Assembly (NCBI GenBank): GCA_020632955.1
Contig: JACKEO010000001.1
Span: 124,001 to 188,000, forward strand
DNA length: 64,000 nt
Direction of reading: 5' to 3'
Origin: Alphaproteobacteria bacterium
Lineage (GTDB): Bacteria > Myxococcota_A > UBA796 > GCA-2862545
The position numbers and the translations under genes are program-made. The notes below the pieces were generated by a model, which was given only the letters and a program-made list of their open reading frames with translations, had not been told where the DNA came from and made no database searches. Each line of letters opens with the position of its first letter. The stretch's first letter is position 1. Of the stretch, positions 25,363 through 34,576 are shown one piece after another.

Positions 25363-25847
25363 CAGGTGGCCTTCACCTTCATGTTGGTGAGCTCGAGGAA
25401 CTTGCCCTGCCCGTAGAAGGCCGGCAGCGGGCACATCTGCGGCGGCACCGGCCCCGGCGGCTGGTACATCGCCTTGAGCATGGGCTTGAACTCCACGACG
25501 CAGGTGGAGCCCTTGAGCACCATGGCCTTGCCCTCGGCCTTCACCGTCTTCGTCTTCTGGTCCATGCCGAGCATGCTGATCTTGCACATGCCCATGCCCG
25601 GGATGACGTAGAGGCCCGACATGTAGACGGCCATCGTCTTCCACTTCTTCTCGTCGCCGTCGAGCACGGCCTTCTTCCCCACCACCTTCACCTTCTTGGC
25701 CGAGCCCTTGATGGGCATCGGCACGGCGATGATGGTGGCCGGCCCGGCGGGGGGCGGCACGGGCACCGGGACGGGCGAGGGTGCGACGCCCCAGGGGGCC
25801 ATCATCACGAGGACCATGGTCTGGTCGACGACGCAGAAGTCTCCCAC
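25362..25847 (-). CDS. PAAR-like / DUF4280-like small protein (tentative)
   Basis: 161 residues from GTG with AGGAGG upstream. Methionine-rich (about 18 Met), with a proline stretch at about 24-36. Repeated short beta-type segments (AVPMPIKGSAKKVKVVGKKA, GMGMCKISMLGMDQKTKTVK, GKAMVLKGSTCVVEFKPM) and conserved-looking Cys near 'GMGMC' and 'GSTC' suggest a compact all-beta PAAR-like cap such as DUF4280/DUF4150. This is a resemblance, not a confirmed assignment. It heads a two-gene operon with the 397-residue protein. Confidence 0.6.
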   Translation of the reverse strand: MGDFCVVDQTMVLVMMAPWGVAPSPVPVPVPPPAGPATIIAVPMPIKGSAKKVKVVGKKAVLDGDEKKWKTMAVYMSGLYVIPGMGMCKISMLGMDQKTKTVKAEGKAMVLKGSTCVVEFKPMLKAMYQPPGPVPPQMCPLPAFYGQGKFLELTNMKVKAT

Positions 25848-25937
25848 GGGCCCGCCTCCTGACCGCCCCTATCCCGCGCGCTCGCCCTGCCACGCGCCGG
25901 CGGCGCGCGGAGGATAGGGGGCGACCGGAGGCAGGCG

Positions 25938-26966
25938 GTGGCGGAGCTCCCGGTGATCGTGGGTCACGACGTCCTCCTCGCGCAGCTCCGCGAGGCGGTG
26001 GACGGCGATCGCCTGCACCACGCCCTGCTCTTCGAGGGCCCGTCGGGCGTCGGGCGCCACACCACGGCGCGCTGGCTCGCCCTGGTCGCCAACTGCGAGG
26101 ACGACCCCGGCCAGCGCCCCTGCGGTCGGTGCCGCGCCTGCACGATGATCCTCGCCGGGCAGCACCCCGACGTGATCGAGGTGGGGCCGGACCCCGACCT
26201 CGCCACGCCCACCATCCCTGCCTCCGCGGTGCGGGAGCTGGTGCGCCTGGCCGGCTTCCACCGCTTCAGCGCGCGTCGCCGCTTCGTCATCCTCGACCCC
26301 GCCGACGCCCTGCAGCCCGCCGGCGCCAACGCCCTGCTGAAGACGCTGGAGGAGCCGCCCGCCGGCACCCACTTCGTGCTCGTGGTGGGCCAGGCACGGT
26401 CGCTGCTGCCCACCATCGTGTCGCGCTGCCAGCGCACCCGCTTCGCGCCCGTGGAGGAGGCCTCGCTGCGGGCGTGGCTCGAGGCCCGCGGGGTGCCCGA
26501 GGCCGAGGCCCTGGCCCGCGCGGCGCAGGGCTCCCCGGGCACGGCCCTCGCGCTGGCCGACGGGGCGCTGGAGGCACGCGACGACCTCGCCACGGGCCTG
26601 CTCGCGGCGCTGGCCGGCGACCTGCAGGGCATCTTCACGTGGTCGGAGGGGCTCACGAAGGGCTCACGCCGCGACTGGGCCCCCCGCGCGCACGCCGCCC
26701 TCGACCTGCTCGAGGAGCTGCTGCGCGACGTGGTGGTGCAGGCCGCAGGCGCCGACCAGCCCCTGCTCCACCCCGCGCTCCAGCCGCGCACGGAGGCCTG
26801 GGTGGGCGCCCTGTGGCCCTCGGGCGTGAGCCGGTGCAGCGACGCCCTCACGGAGGCCCGCCGCGAGCTGGCCCTCAACGTGTCGGGCAAGAACGTGCTC
26901 GACGCGGTGATCACCCGCTTCGCCACCGAGCTGGGTGCGGCGCGCAAGGGCGGCCGCGCGGCCTGA
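25938..26966 (+). CDS. holB: DNA polymerase III subunit delta prime
   Basis: 342 residues, GTG after GGAGG. AAA+ clamp-loader fold: the VGHDVLLAQLREAV helix, a P-loop-position GPSGVGRHT (34-42), a zinc module C53/C62/C65/C68, FVILDPADALQPAGANALLKTLEEPP (Walker B/sensor region) and the SRC motif in IVSRCQRTRF. The P-loop Lys is replaced by Arg-His, so nucleotide binding is probably lost, as in the E. coli delta prime stator. Delta prime is part of the complex that loads the beta clamp. Single gene, divergent from the PAAR-like pair. Confidence 0.93.
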   Translation: MAELPVIVGHDVLLAQLREAVDGDRLHHALLFEGPSGVGRHTTARWLALVANCEDDPGQRPCGRCRACTMILAGQHPDVIEVGPDPDLATPTIPASAVRELVRLAGFHRFSARRRFVILDPADALQPAGANALLKTLEEPPAGTHFVLVVGQARSLLPTIVSRCQRTRFAPVEEASLRAWLEARGVPEAEALARAAQGSPGTALALADGALEARDDLATGLLAALAGDLQGIFTWSEGLTKGSRRDWAPRAHAALDLLEELLRDVVVQAAGADQPLLHPALQPRTEAWVGALWPSGVSRCSDALTEARRELALNVSGKNVLDAVITRFATELGAARKGGRAA

Positions 26967-26997
26967 CCCCGCCGGCGGCGACCGTGAGGCGGCGTGG

Positions 26998-27348
26998 CTA
27001 CCAGAGACTCACGCCGAACGGACGCACGGCCAGGCCGAAGAGCCCGAAGCAGACCACCGTGAGGACCGCGCTCACGCCCAGCGCGGGCCAGAAGCCCCAA
27101 CGCGCGAGCAGCGACGGGAAGGCGAGGAACATGGGCAGCGTGGGCACCACGTAGAAGAAGGTGTACCAGGCGTGCCGGGCCAGCTTGTCGGTGGGCTGGC
27201 CCTCCGCGTGCATCCACGCGAGCGCGAGCACGGTGACCAGCGGCAGGGCGGCCACGAGGGCCCCCAGGCGGTCGCTCCGGCGGGCCACCTCCGACACCAC
27301 CACCACCACGGCCGCGGTCACCAGGTACTTCGTGATCAGCCAGGGCAT
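26998..27348 (-). CDS. DUF3147-family membrane protein
   Basis: 116 residues, four hydrophobic helices. The signature KYLVTAAVVVVVSEVARRSDRLGALVAALPLVTVLAL fits DUF3147, as does the later VVPTLPMFLAFPSLL. Function unknown. It starts 13 bp after folC on the same strand and likely ends the accD-folC transcript. Confidence 0.88.
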   Translation of the reverse strand: MPWLITKYLVTAAVVVVVSEVARRSDRLGALVAALPLVTVLALAWMHAEGQPTDKLARHAWYTFFYVVPTLPMFLAFPSLLARWGFWPALGVSAVLTVVCFGLFGLAVRPFGVSLW

Positions 27349-27361
27349 GGGGCCTCCGGGG

Positions 27362-28617
27362 TCAGGAGCCGAGGAGCGCGCGCACGGCCCCCACCAGGTA
27401 GAGGCTGCCCGCCACGATCACCTCGTCGGCTTCGGCACGTGCGCGCGGCAGCGCCTCCTCCACCCGGCCGCCCGCGGTCACGGGTGGGCCGAGCCCCTGG
27501 AGCGCCAGGGCGAGCGCGTCGGCCTGGCGGGCCTTGGGGTGGGCGCAGCGCGTGGTGAGGACGCCATCGACGTGGGGCAGCAGCGGCGCCACCACCTCGC
27601 GCGGGTCCCGGTCCTCGCCCATGCCCCAGAGCAGCAGCCGACGGCCGGTACGGGGCCGGCTGGCGAGCCAGGCGGCCAGCGCTTCGGCCGCCTGGACGTT
27701 GTGGGCGCCGTCCACCACCAGTCCGGGGGCGAGCTCCTCGAGCCGACCGGCGATGCGGCCGTGGGCCAGCCCGTGGACGACGGCCTCGTCGGGGAGGGCC
27801 CAGCCCTGCGCGGCGAGCTGGTGGAGCACGCCCACGCTCACGGCGGCGTTCGCCTCCTGGTGGGCCCCGGCCAGCGCGGGCCACACGGGGCCCACCCTGC
27901 CCCGGGGCGTGGCGATCACGAGGCCATCCGGCTCACGGCTCACGGTGACCTCACGGTCCACCCACCAGAGCGGCGTGCCCACCCGGGCCGCCACCTCGGC
28001 GAGGACCTCGGCCGCCTCGGGCGCCACGCGCCCCACCACCGCCGGCACGCCCGGCCGGAAGATCCCCGCCTTCTCGCGGGCGATGGACGCGAGGTCGGGC
28101 CCCAGCTCCACCACGTGGTCGAGGCCGATGCCCGTGACCGCGCTCACGGCGGGGCGCACCACGCCGGTGGCATCGAGGCGACCGCCCAACCCCACCTCCA
28201 CCACCGCCACGTCCACCTGCTGCCGCGCGAACCACACCAGCGCCAGCGCGGTGGTGAGCTCGAAGTAGGTGAGCGGGGCCTGCGACCGGCCGGTGGCCGC
28301 ACCGAAGGCCCGCCGCGCCGCGTCCAGCTCCCGCAGCAGCCCGTCCAGGGCGTCGTCGTCGATGGGCACGCCGTCCACCCGCACCCGCTCGTTGACGTGC
28401 TCGAGGTGGGGCGAGGTGTTGAGCCCGGTGCGCAGGCCCGCCGCCGTGAGGGCGGTGGCTACCGTGGTGCACACGCTCCCCTTCCCGTTCGTCCCCGCCA
28501 CGTGCACCGCCGGGAAGGCACGCTCGGGATGACCGATCCAGCCGAGGAAGTCGCGGATCTCGTCGAGGCCCAGCTTCACCCCCGCGAGCGCGAGCTCGGA
28601 GAGCACCGGGTGGGTGA

Positions 28618-28621
<4 letters not shown>
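27362..28621 (-). CDS. folC: folylpolyglutamate synthase / dihydrofolate synthase
   Basis: 419 residues from GTG overlapping the accD stop (GTGA). Mur-ligase fold: the P-loop HVAGTNGKGSVCTTVATAL, the Mg/ATP loop EVGLGGRLDATGVV, TGIGLDHVVELG, and the C-terminal VVDGAHN. FolC adds glutamates to reduced folates, and to dihydropteroate if bifunctional. The accD-folC order is a conserved arrangement in many proteobacteria, which supports the call. Confidence 0.96.
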
Positions 28622-29499
<878 letters not shown>

Positions 29500-29522
29500 G
29501 ACCGCCTCGCTCCAGGCCGGCC

Positions 29523-29528
29523 AGCCTA
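29523..29528 (-). promoter_or_regulatory. -10-like element TAGGCT for accD-folC
   Basis: Read on the minus strand, GATAGGCTGG lies 23 bp upstream of the accD ATG in the 43-bp gap to the preceding gene. TAnnnT class. Confidence 0.45.
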
Positions 29529-29542
29529 TCGCCCGCGCGCCC

Positions 29543-31696
29543 TCAGGGCCCGTCGGCGGCGTCGAACCACACCCGCGGCGCCAGCGGCAGCGGCGTGCCG
29601 TCCACCGAGGCCCGCACCACCGCCTCGCCCGCCACGGCAGGGGCCCGCAGGGTGCGGCGCCAGGTGTCGCCCTCGCGCACCACCGGGCCCGTCCACGTGG
29701 CCTCCCCGAGGACCAGCTCCACCGTGACGTCGCCCACGGCCCGCAGGCCGCCGTCGGGGTGACGCGGACGCACCTCCACCACCAGCTCGGCGAGGCCGTC
29801 GGCCGGCAGGTGGCGATCGGCCTCCGAGAGCGTGAGCACCGGGGGCTCCACCACGGCGTGGGTGCGCCCCTCGGCGAGGTCCTCCACCACCTGCACCGTG
29901 CCCGACGGCCAGCGCACCGTGGCACGCCGTGCCGCGTGGGCGAGTCCCAGGCCGACGAAGACCGTGGGCGAGGAGATGCCCCCCGGCGAGGCGATGGCGC
30001 CCACCGCGAAGGTCTGGTCGTCGAGGCCGTCCACCTCCACGGTCACCACCGCCCCGATGCCCAGGTGGTTCGAGGTGGTGCCCTGCAGGCGCAGGGCGAG
30101 GTGGCCGTGCGCCGTGTCGACGCGGTTGAGCAGCACCCGGGGCGCCTCCCCCAGGCCCCCCAGCCCCAGGTCCGGGGCCGCGTCCCCGTCCACGTCGTGC
30201 ACCGTGAGCGCGCGCCAGTTGCCCGACAGCCCCAGGCCCGCGGCGGCCGTCACGTCCACCGACGGCCCCTCGGCCGGGGTCCACCACGCGTGGGGCGTGT
30301 ACGGGCCGTTCCAGGTGCCGGTGGTGTTCACCCGCGCGTCGTCCCCCAGCGCGAAGACCACGTCGCTGCGCCCGTCCCGGTCGAGATCGAGGGGGGCCAG
30401 TCCCCAGGGCAGCTCGGGCTCGCCCGCGGCGCCCATGCCCAGCTCGATCCCGTGGTCGAAGGTGGCGGCGTCGTAGACCTCCGACCCGTCCCCCTCCAGG
30501 ACGTGGATCCAGGGGTCGGCCAGCGCGAGCACCAGATCGAGGAAGCCGTCGCGATCCAGGTCGGCCAGCGCACCGCCCATCGGGTTGCGGCGGGACAGCT
30601 TCGCCCCGGCACCGGAGGGCTGGAGCCGGAAGGCGGCGTCGGACGGCACGCGCTCCACCGCCGACCAGTGCACGCGGCCGTCGTCCCCCGCGGCCCCCGG
30701 CGTCCAGACGTTGGTGGGGCCATCCTGGAAGACGCAGCCGCGGCCCAGCGCGAGCAGGTCCTGGCCTCCGCCCGGCGCGGGCACCACGGCCAGGGCGTAG
30801 GGCTGCACCACGCGCTCCTCCTCGAGGAGGTCGGTGCGCGTCTCCCACGTGCGCGCGCCGGTGCGCACCGCGGCGAGCACACCCAGGCTGCTGGCGCAGT
30901 CCCCGGGGCCGAACACGAGGTCGAGCCAGCCGTCCTGGTCGAGGTCGCCGAGCGCCGCGAGCGACAGGCTCGGCAGGCGCGACAGGCCCGGACCGCGCTG
31001 CAGCGCCCCGTCGGTCCACGCCCCGGCGCCGTCGCCGAAGCCGAAGGTGGCGCGGTCGCTGGCGCGCAGCAGGTCGTCGTGGCCGTCGCCATCGAGGTCC
31101 ACCACCGTGACCACCGGACCCGGGTGCAGGCCCACGCGCTCCGTGAGGTCGGCGCGCCACACCAGCCCGGCCGGCTCGGCCGAGAAGACCTGCACGATGC
31201 CCCAGTCCTCGCGGAGCACCTCGGAGGCGAGCACCTCGCGGACCCCGTCGCCGTCGAGGTCGCCGACGCTCACCCAGGTGGTGGCGGGGTAGTCGCGCGT
31301 GCCCGGCCCGCCGCCCGGGTACACCTGGAAGGTCGTCCCGTCCCACACCGAGGCCGTGAGATCCACGAAGCCCGGGCCGAGGTCGGCCGGGGGCAGATCC
31401 GCGGGGGGCGCCTCTTCGGGCGTGCCGGTGTCGAGCGGGAGCTCGTCGCCGGTGTCGACCTCCACGGGACCCGTGTCGGCGGAGTCGGCGGGGTCGGACG
31501 GGTGGGGGCCCTCGGGGCTGGCCGGATCCGCAGCCGACGGGCCTGCGGGGTCCGCCGGCACGACGCCCTGGGGCAGGCCCGTCGCCTCCGTCGTCCCGCC
31601 CGACGGATCCGCGACGGCCGGGCCCGCCTCCCCCGGAGGGAGACAGGCCGCCGCGAGGCATGCGAGCAGCAGGGGACGGAGGGGGGCGGACTGCAT
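29543..31696 (-). CDS. FG-GAP/VCBS-repeat lipoprotein with ASPIC/UnbV domain
   Basis: 717 residues from ATG giving MQSAPLRPLLLACLAAAC with candidate lipobox Cys18 (LAAAC). The acidic linker runs to about residue 110. Seven or so FG-GAP/VCBS blades follow, each with a calcium-type DLDGDG/DLDQDG loop (VGDLDGDGVREVL, VVDLDGDGHDDLL, LGDLDQDGWLDLVF, LADLDRDGFLDLVL, PLDLDRDGRSDVVF, VHDVDGDAAPDLGL). An ASPIC/UnbV domain follows (about 545-640: HLALRLQGTTSNHLGIGAVVTVE ... VRWPSGTVQVVE). Surface-exposed beta-propeller, CRTAC1-like. Function unknown; adhesion or ligand binding is typical of the fold. Confidence 0.92.
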   Translation of the reverse strand: MQSAPLRPLLLACLAAACLPPGEAGPAVADPSGGTTEATGLPQGVVPADPAGPSAADPASPEGPHPSDPADSADTGPVEVDTGDELPLDTGTPEEAPPADLPPADLGPGFVDLTASVWDGTTFQVYPGGGPGTRDYPATTWVSVGDLDGDGVREVLASEVLREDWGIVQVFSAEPAGLVWRADLTERVGLHPGPVVTVVDLDGDGHDDLLRASDRATFGFGDGAGAWTDGALQRGPGLSRLPSLSLAALGDLDQDGWLDLVFGPGDCASSLGVLAAVRTGARTWETRTDLLEEERVVQPYALAVVPAPGGGQDLLALGRGCVFQDGPTNVWTPGAAGDDGRVHWSAVERVPSDAAFRLQPSGAGAKLSRRNPMGGALADLDRDGFLDLVLALADPWIHVLEGDGSEVYDAATFDHGIELGMGAAGEPELPWGLAPLDLDRDGRSDVVFALGDDARVNTTGTWNGPYTPHAWWTPAEGPSVDVTAAAGLGLSGNWRALTVHDVDGDAAPDLGLGGLGEAPRVLLNRVDTAHGHLALRLQGTTSNHLGIGAVVTVEVDGLDDQTFAVGAIASPGGISSPTVFVGLGLAHAARRATVRWPSGTVQVVEDLAEGRTHAVVEPPVLTLSEADRHLPADGLAELVVEVRPRHPDGGLRAVGDVTVELVLGEATWTGPVVREGDTWRRTLRAPAVAGEAVVRASVDGTPLPLAPRVWFDAADGP

Positions 31697-31713
31697 CCAT
31701 GCATGGTGCCCCA

Positions 31714-31729
31714 GGTGCAGCCCTGCACC
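31714..31729. promoter_or_regulatory. operator-like palindrome GGTGCAG-N2-CTGCACC
   Basis: A 7-bp inverted repeat with a 2-bp centre sits in the gap between the divergent FG-GAP lipoprotein and MBL hydrolase genes. Such compact symmetry fits a dimeric regulator site or a small hairpin. No regulator gene is adjacent. Confidence 0.35.
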
Positions 31730-31767
31730 GGGTGCACGCCGGTTTCGCTTGCCCCTGCGCCGGCACC

Positions 31768-32664
31768 GTGCCACCGGACCCTGCCAGCCCCGGAGTCCGC
31801 CTGACGCGCCTGCTCACCACGCTCCAGGGCAACCGCCAGCGCCTCGACGGGGGCGCGATGTTCGGCAACGCGCCCCGAGCGCTGTGGTCACGCTGGGCCA
31901 CGCCCGACGACGCCCACCGCATCCCGCTGGCCTGCCGTGCCCTGCTCGTGGAGGAACCGGGCCAGGTGGTGCTCTGCGAGACGGGCATCGGCCTGTGCTT
32001 CCCTCCCGACCTCCGGGAGCGCTACGGCGTGGACGAGGCCGAGGACGTGCTGGCACGCAGCCTCGCCGACGTGGGCCTCACCGACGTCGACGTCGACGTG
32101 GTGGTCCTGTCCCACCTGCACTTCGACCACGCGGGCGGCCTGCTGGCGCCGTGGGCGCAGGGCGAGCCGCCCCGCCTGCGCTTCCCCCACGCCACCTACG
32201 TGGTGGGCCGCGAGGCCTGGGCGCGGGCCCTGCACCCCCACCCCCGCGACCGCGCCAGCTTCCTGCCGGAGCTCCAGCCGTTGCTGGAGGCCTCGGGCCG
32301 GCTGGCCGTGGTGGACCGCCTCGACGAGGTGCTGGGCGCCGGGTGGACCTCGCGCACCAGCGACGGCCACACGCCCGGGCTGCTGCTGGCGGAGCTCGCG
32401 ACCTCGCAGGGGCCGCTGGTCTTCGGCGCGGACCTCGTGCCCGGCACGCCCTGGGTCCACCCTGCGATCACGATGGGCTACGACCGCTTCCCGGAGCGCC
32501 TGGTGGACGAGAAGACGGCCCTGCTGGACGACCTCGCCGCGCGCGGTGGGCGCCTGGTCTACACCCACGACCCCGAGGTGGCCTGCTCGCGGATCGCCCG
32601 CGACGCCCGCGGACGCTTCGAGGTGGTGGATCCGGTGGCCGCGCTGCGTCGGGAGGCCGCGTGA
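31768..32664 (+). CDS. metallo-beta-lactamase-fold hydrolase
   Basis: About 298 residues from the GTG. The metal site is VVLSHLHFDHAGGL (HxHxDH); later ligands include TSDGHTPG and VYTHDPE. RLDGGAMFGNAPRALW near the N-terminus is the signature of the subgroup that includes AttM/quorum-lactonase-like and MBL enzymes of unknown substrate. The start is uncertain: GTG 31768 has no ribosome site, while a CTG at 31801 follows GGAG and would begin close to family homologues. The stop overlaps the next GTG (GTGA), so it is co-translated with the LD-carboxypeptidase. Confidence 0.86.
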   Translation: MPPDPASPGVRLTRLLTTLQGNRQRLDGGAMFGNAPRALWSRWATPDDAHRIPLACRALLVEEPGQVVLCETGIGLCFPPDLRERYGVDEAEDVLARSLADVGLTDVDVDVVVLSHLHFDHAGGLLAPWAQGEPPRLRFPHATYVVGREAWARALHPHPRDRASFLPELQPLLEASGRLAVVDRLDEVLGAGWTSRTSDGHTPGLLLAELATSQGPLVFGADLVPGTPWVHPAITMGYDRFPERLVDEKTALLDDLAARGGRLVYTHDPEVACSRIARDARGRFEVVDPVAALRREAA

Positions 32665-33548
32665 GCGCGATCGTCCCGGCGGGCGCGCCGATCGCCGTGG
32701 TGGCCCCGTCGGGGGACTTCGACGAGGCGAAGCTGGCGCGCGGGCTGGAGGTGGCGCGCGCCGCAGGGCACGTGCTCGTCCCCTTCCCCGACCTGCGCCG
32801 GCCCCACCGCTACCTGGCCGCACCCGACGACAAGCGGCTCGCCGACCTCACCTACGCGCTCACGGCGAAGCAGTTCGCCGCTGTGTGGGCGGTGCGCGGC
32901 GGCTACGGCCTCACGCGCCTGATCGAGCGGCTGCCGTGGTCGAAGGTGCGCGCGATCCCCGTGATCGGCTTCTCGGACGTCACGCCGCTCCTCGACGTCG
33001 TGCGGCGCACGCAGCTGCGCGAGGTGGTGCACGGTCCGGTGCTCCACAGCCTCGCCGAGACGGCGCCCGCGGCCCGCGCCCACCTCTTCGACCTGCTGGC
33101 CGGACGCCCCACGGCCCCGCTGCAGGGCGAGACCTGGGTGGAGGGCGAGGCCGTGGGTCCGCTGGTGGGCGGCAACCTGGCCCTGCTGGCCGCCACCTGC
33201 GGCACGCCGATCCAGCTCGACGCCGAGGGCTGCATCCTGGCGCTGGAGGACGTGGGCGAGGCGCCCTACCGCATCGACCGCATGCTCCAGCAGCTCCGCA
33301 GCGCCGGCGTGCTCGACGGCGTCGCCGGCTTCGCGCTGGGGCGCTTCGCGGGCTGCGACCCTCCCGAGGGCACGCCCTGGTCGCTGGCCGACGTGCTGCG
33401 CGAGCACCTCGAGCCCCTGGGCGTGCCGGTGGTGGCCGAGCTGCCCTTCGGCCACGTGCGCGACAACTTCGCCCTGCCCCTGGGTCGCACCGTGCGTCTG
33501 GGTGGGGGTGTGCTCGACCTCACGCCGCAGCCAGACCTGCACGGCTGA
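32661..33548 (+). CDS. LD-carboxypeptidase (S66), LdcA-like
   Basis: 295 residues. The S66 Ser-His-Glu triad is readable: Ser105 in GFSDVTPL, Glu196 in ILALEDVGEAPYRIDR, His265 in LPFGHVRDN. IAVVAPSGD and AVRGGYGLTRLI are family landmarks. LdcA removes the terminal D-Ala from tetrapeptides during murein recycling in the cytoplasm; relatives cleave microcin C7-type or other peptide substrates, so the exact role is open. Co-translated with the MBL-fold gene. Confidence 0.93.
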   Translation: MSAIVPAGAPIAVVAPSGDFDEAKLARGLEVARAAGHVLVPFPDLRRPHRYLAAPDDKRLADLTYALTAKQFAAVWAVRGGYGLTRLIERLPWSKVRAIPVIGFSDVTPLLDVVRRTQLREVVHGPVLHSLAETAPAARAHLFDLLAGRPTAPLQGETWVEGEAVGPLVGGNLALLAATCGTPIQLDAEGCILALEDVGEAPYRIDRMLQQLRSAGVLDGVAGFALGRFAGCDPPEGTPWSLADVLREHLEPLGVPVVAELPFGHVRDNFALPLGRTVRLGGGVLDLTPQPDLHG

Positions 33549-33586
33549 TCGCGGCGGTGCCCTGGCGCGGCGCCCCCCGTCGGCGG

Positions 33587-33592
33587 TACCCT
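33587..33592 (+). promoter_or_regulatory. -10-like element TACCCT
   Basis: GGTACCCTGC lies 21 bp before the lipoprotein ATG, with GGAGGTGG between them. TAnnnT class, short leader. Confidence 0.45.
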
Positions 33593-33613
33593 GCCCGGCT
33601 GCGGAGGTGGACG

Positions 33614-34363
33614 ATGACGCGGTGGACCCTGCCCCTGATCCTGGTCGCGGCCTGCACCGATCCCCTGACGGACGACAAGGCCACCGACGACACCGACACG
33701 GCCACCGACACGGGCGACACGTCGGACTCCGGGGACACCGGCAGCGGCGACTCAGGCAGCATCGGCAAGGGCGACTCCGGCAGCGGCGACTCCGGCAGCG
33801 GCGACTCCGGCAGCACCGGGGACTCCGGCGACAGCGGCGACTCCGGCAGCGGCGACTCCGGGTCGCCCACCACCGCGTGCACCCTGTCCACGCTCACCCA
33901 GGGCACCCAGGCCACCGTGGAGCCCTCCACCGGCCACGACATCCGGTTGGTGAACACCGTGGAGGCGTGCGTCTCGGCCTCCGGCCTCGACGGCCTCTGG
34001 CGCACCCTGGTGACGAACACGACGACGGGCCAGCAGGTCTGCGCCTTCGAGGTCGACATGAGCTCGACCACCGTCACGTCGGCCTGCACCACGTGCGACC
34101 GCACCTTCACGGGCGTGAGCTACACCGGCGCGACGATCTCGAACACCACGCTCTGCGGGGTCTTCTTCCGCGACGCGTCCTTCGTGACCAACCTCAACGC
34201 GAACTACGACGTGCTGGGCACCACCGCGGCGGGCGACATCGTCTACGAGAGCGGCAGCGCGGCCTGGCTGCGGGTGGACGACAACGGCACGGCGTCGCCC
34301 CGCACCGAGCACACCGACGGGAGCCACGTCGAGGTCATCGGGGTGGCCGAGTATCCCTACTGA
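33614..34363 (+). CDS. lipoprotein with GDSGS tandem repeats
   Basis: 249 residues. The lipobox LVAAC gives lipidated Cys14. Residues 18-85 are a low-complexity D/T/S/G linker with about ten GDSGS-type units (nucleotides 33741-33865), which probably tether the domain beyond the outer membrane and are prone to slippage. The C-terminal 160 residues form a beta-rich, Cys- and Thr-rich domain (TACTLSTLTQ, CAFEVDMSSTTVTSACTTCDRTF, YTGATISNTTLCGVFF) with no recognised family. Typical myxobacterial surface lipoprotein; role unknown. Confidence 0.85.
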   Translation: MTRWTLPLILVAACTDPLTDDKATDDTDTATDTGDTSDSGDTGSGDSGSIGKGDSGSGDSGSGDSGSTGDSGDSGDSGSGDSGSPTTACTLSTLTQGTQATVEPSTGHDIRLVNTVEACVSASGLDGLWRTLVTNTTTGQQVCAFEVDMSSTTVTSACTTCDRTFTGVSYTGATISNTTLCGVFFRDASFVTNLNANYDVLGTTAAGDIVYESGSAAWLRVDDNGTASPRTEHTDGSHVEVIGVAEYPY

Positions 34364-34436
34364 CCTCGTTCTCGGTGGCGGGAACCGGCAGACACCCGAA
34401 CGGCCCCGAGGGTTCGGGCCTGGGGAAACCACGGTG

Positions 34437-34515
34437 GACACGGAGATGCGCGGAGGGCGCACGGAGAGGGAGATTCCCTCCGTGCGCCCTCCGTGATCCT
34501 CCGTGGCCCTCCGTG
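34437..34515. repeat. palindromic CACGGAG/CTCCGTG repeat element
   Basis: The element sits in a 213-bp gene-free gap. A long hairpin (34452-34492) pairs GGAGGGCGCACGG, a 2-nt bulge and AGGGA with TCCCT and CCGTGCGCCCTCC around a 3-nt loop. The right side continues as four units of CCCTCCGTGN spaced 10-11 bp. It may terminate transcription between the convergent lipoprotein and RluA-type genes. It resembles in design the CACAGAGG element at 46022-46250. Confidence 0.6.
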
Positions 34516-34576
34516 CGGGTCCCAGGTCCACAGCTGGCACCCGCCCCGGGGGACGCTGCCGTCCGACCCTGGATCC

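Noticed and set aside
24169..25847. Type VI secretion locus
   Set aside because: Only a weak PAAR-like gene and one unknown partner are seen; no Tss, Hcp or VgrG genes.
33741..33865. Repeat tract as a CRISPR array
   Set aside because: Units are 12-15 bp, contiguous and in-frame within a lipoprotein; there are no spacers and no cas genes.
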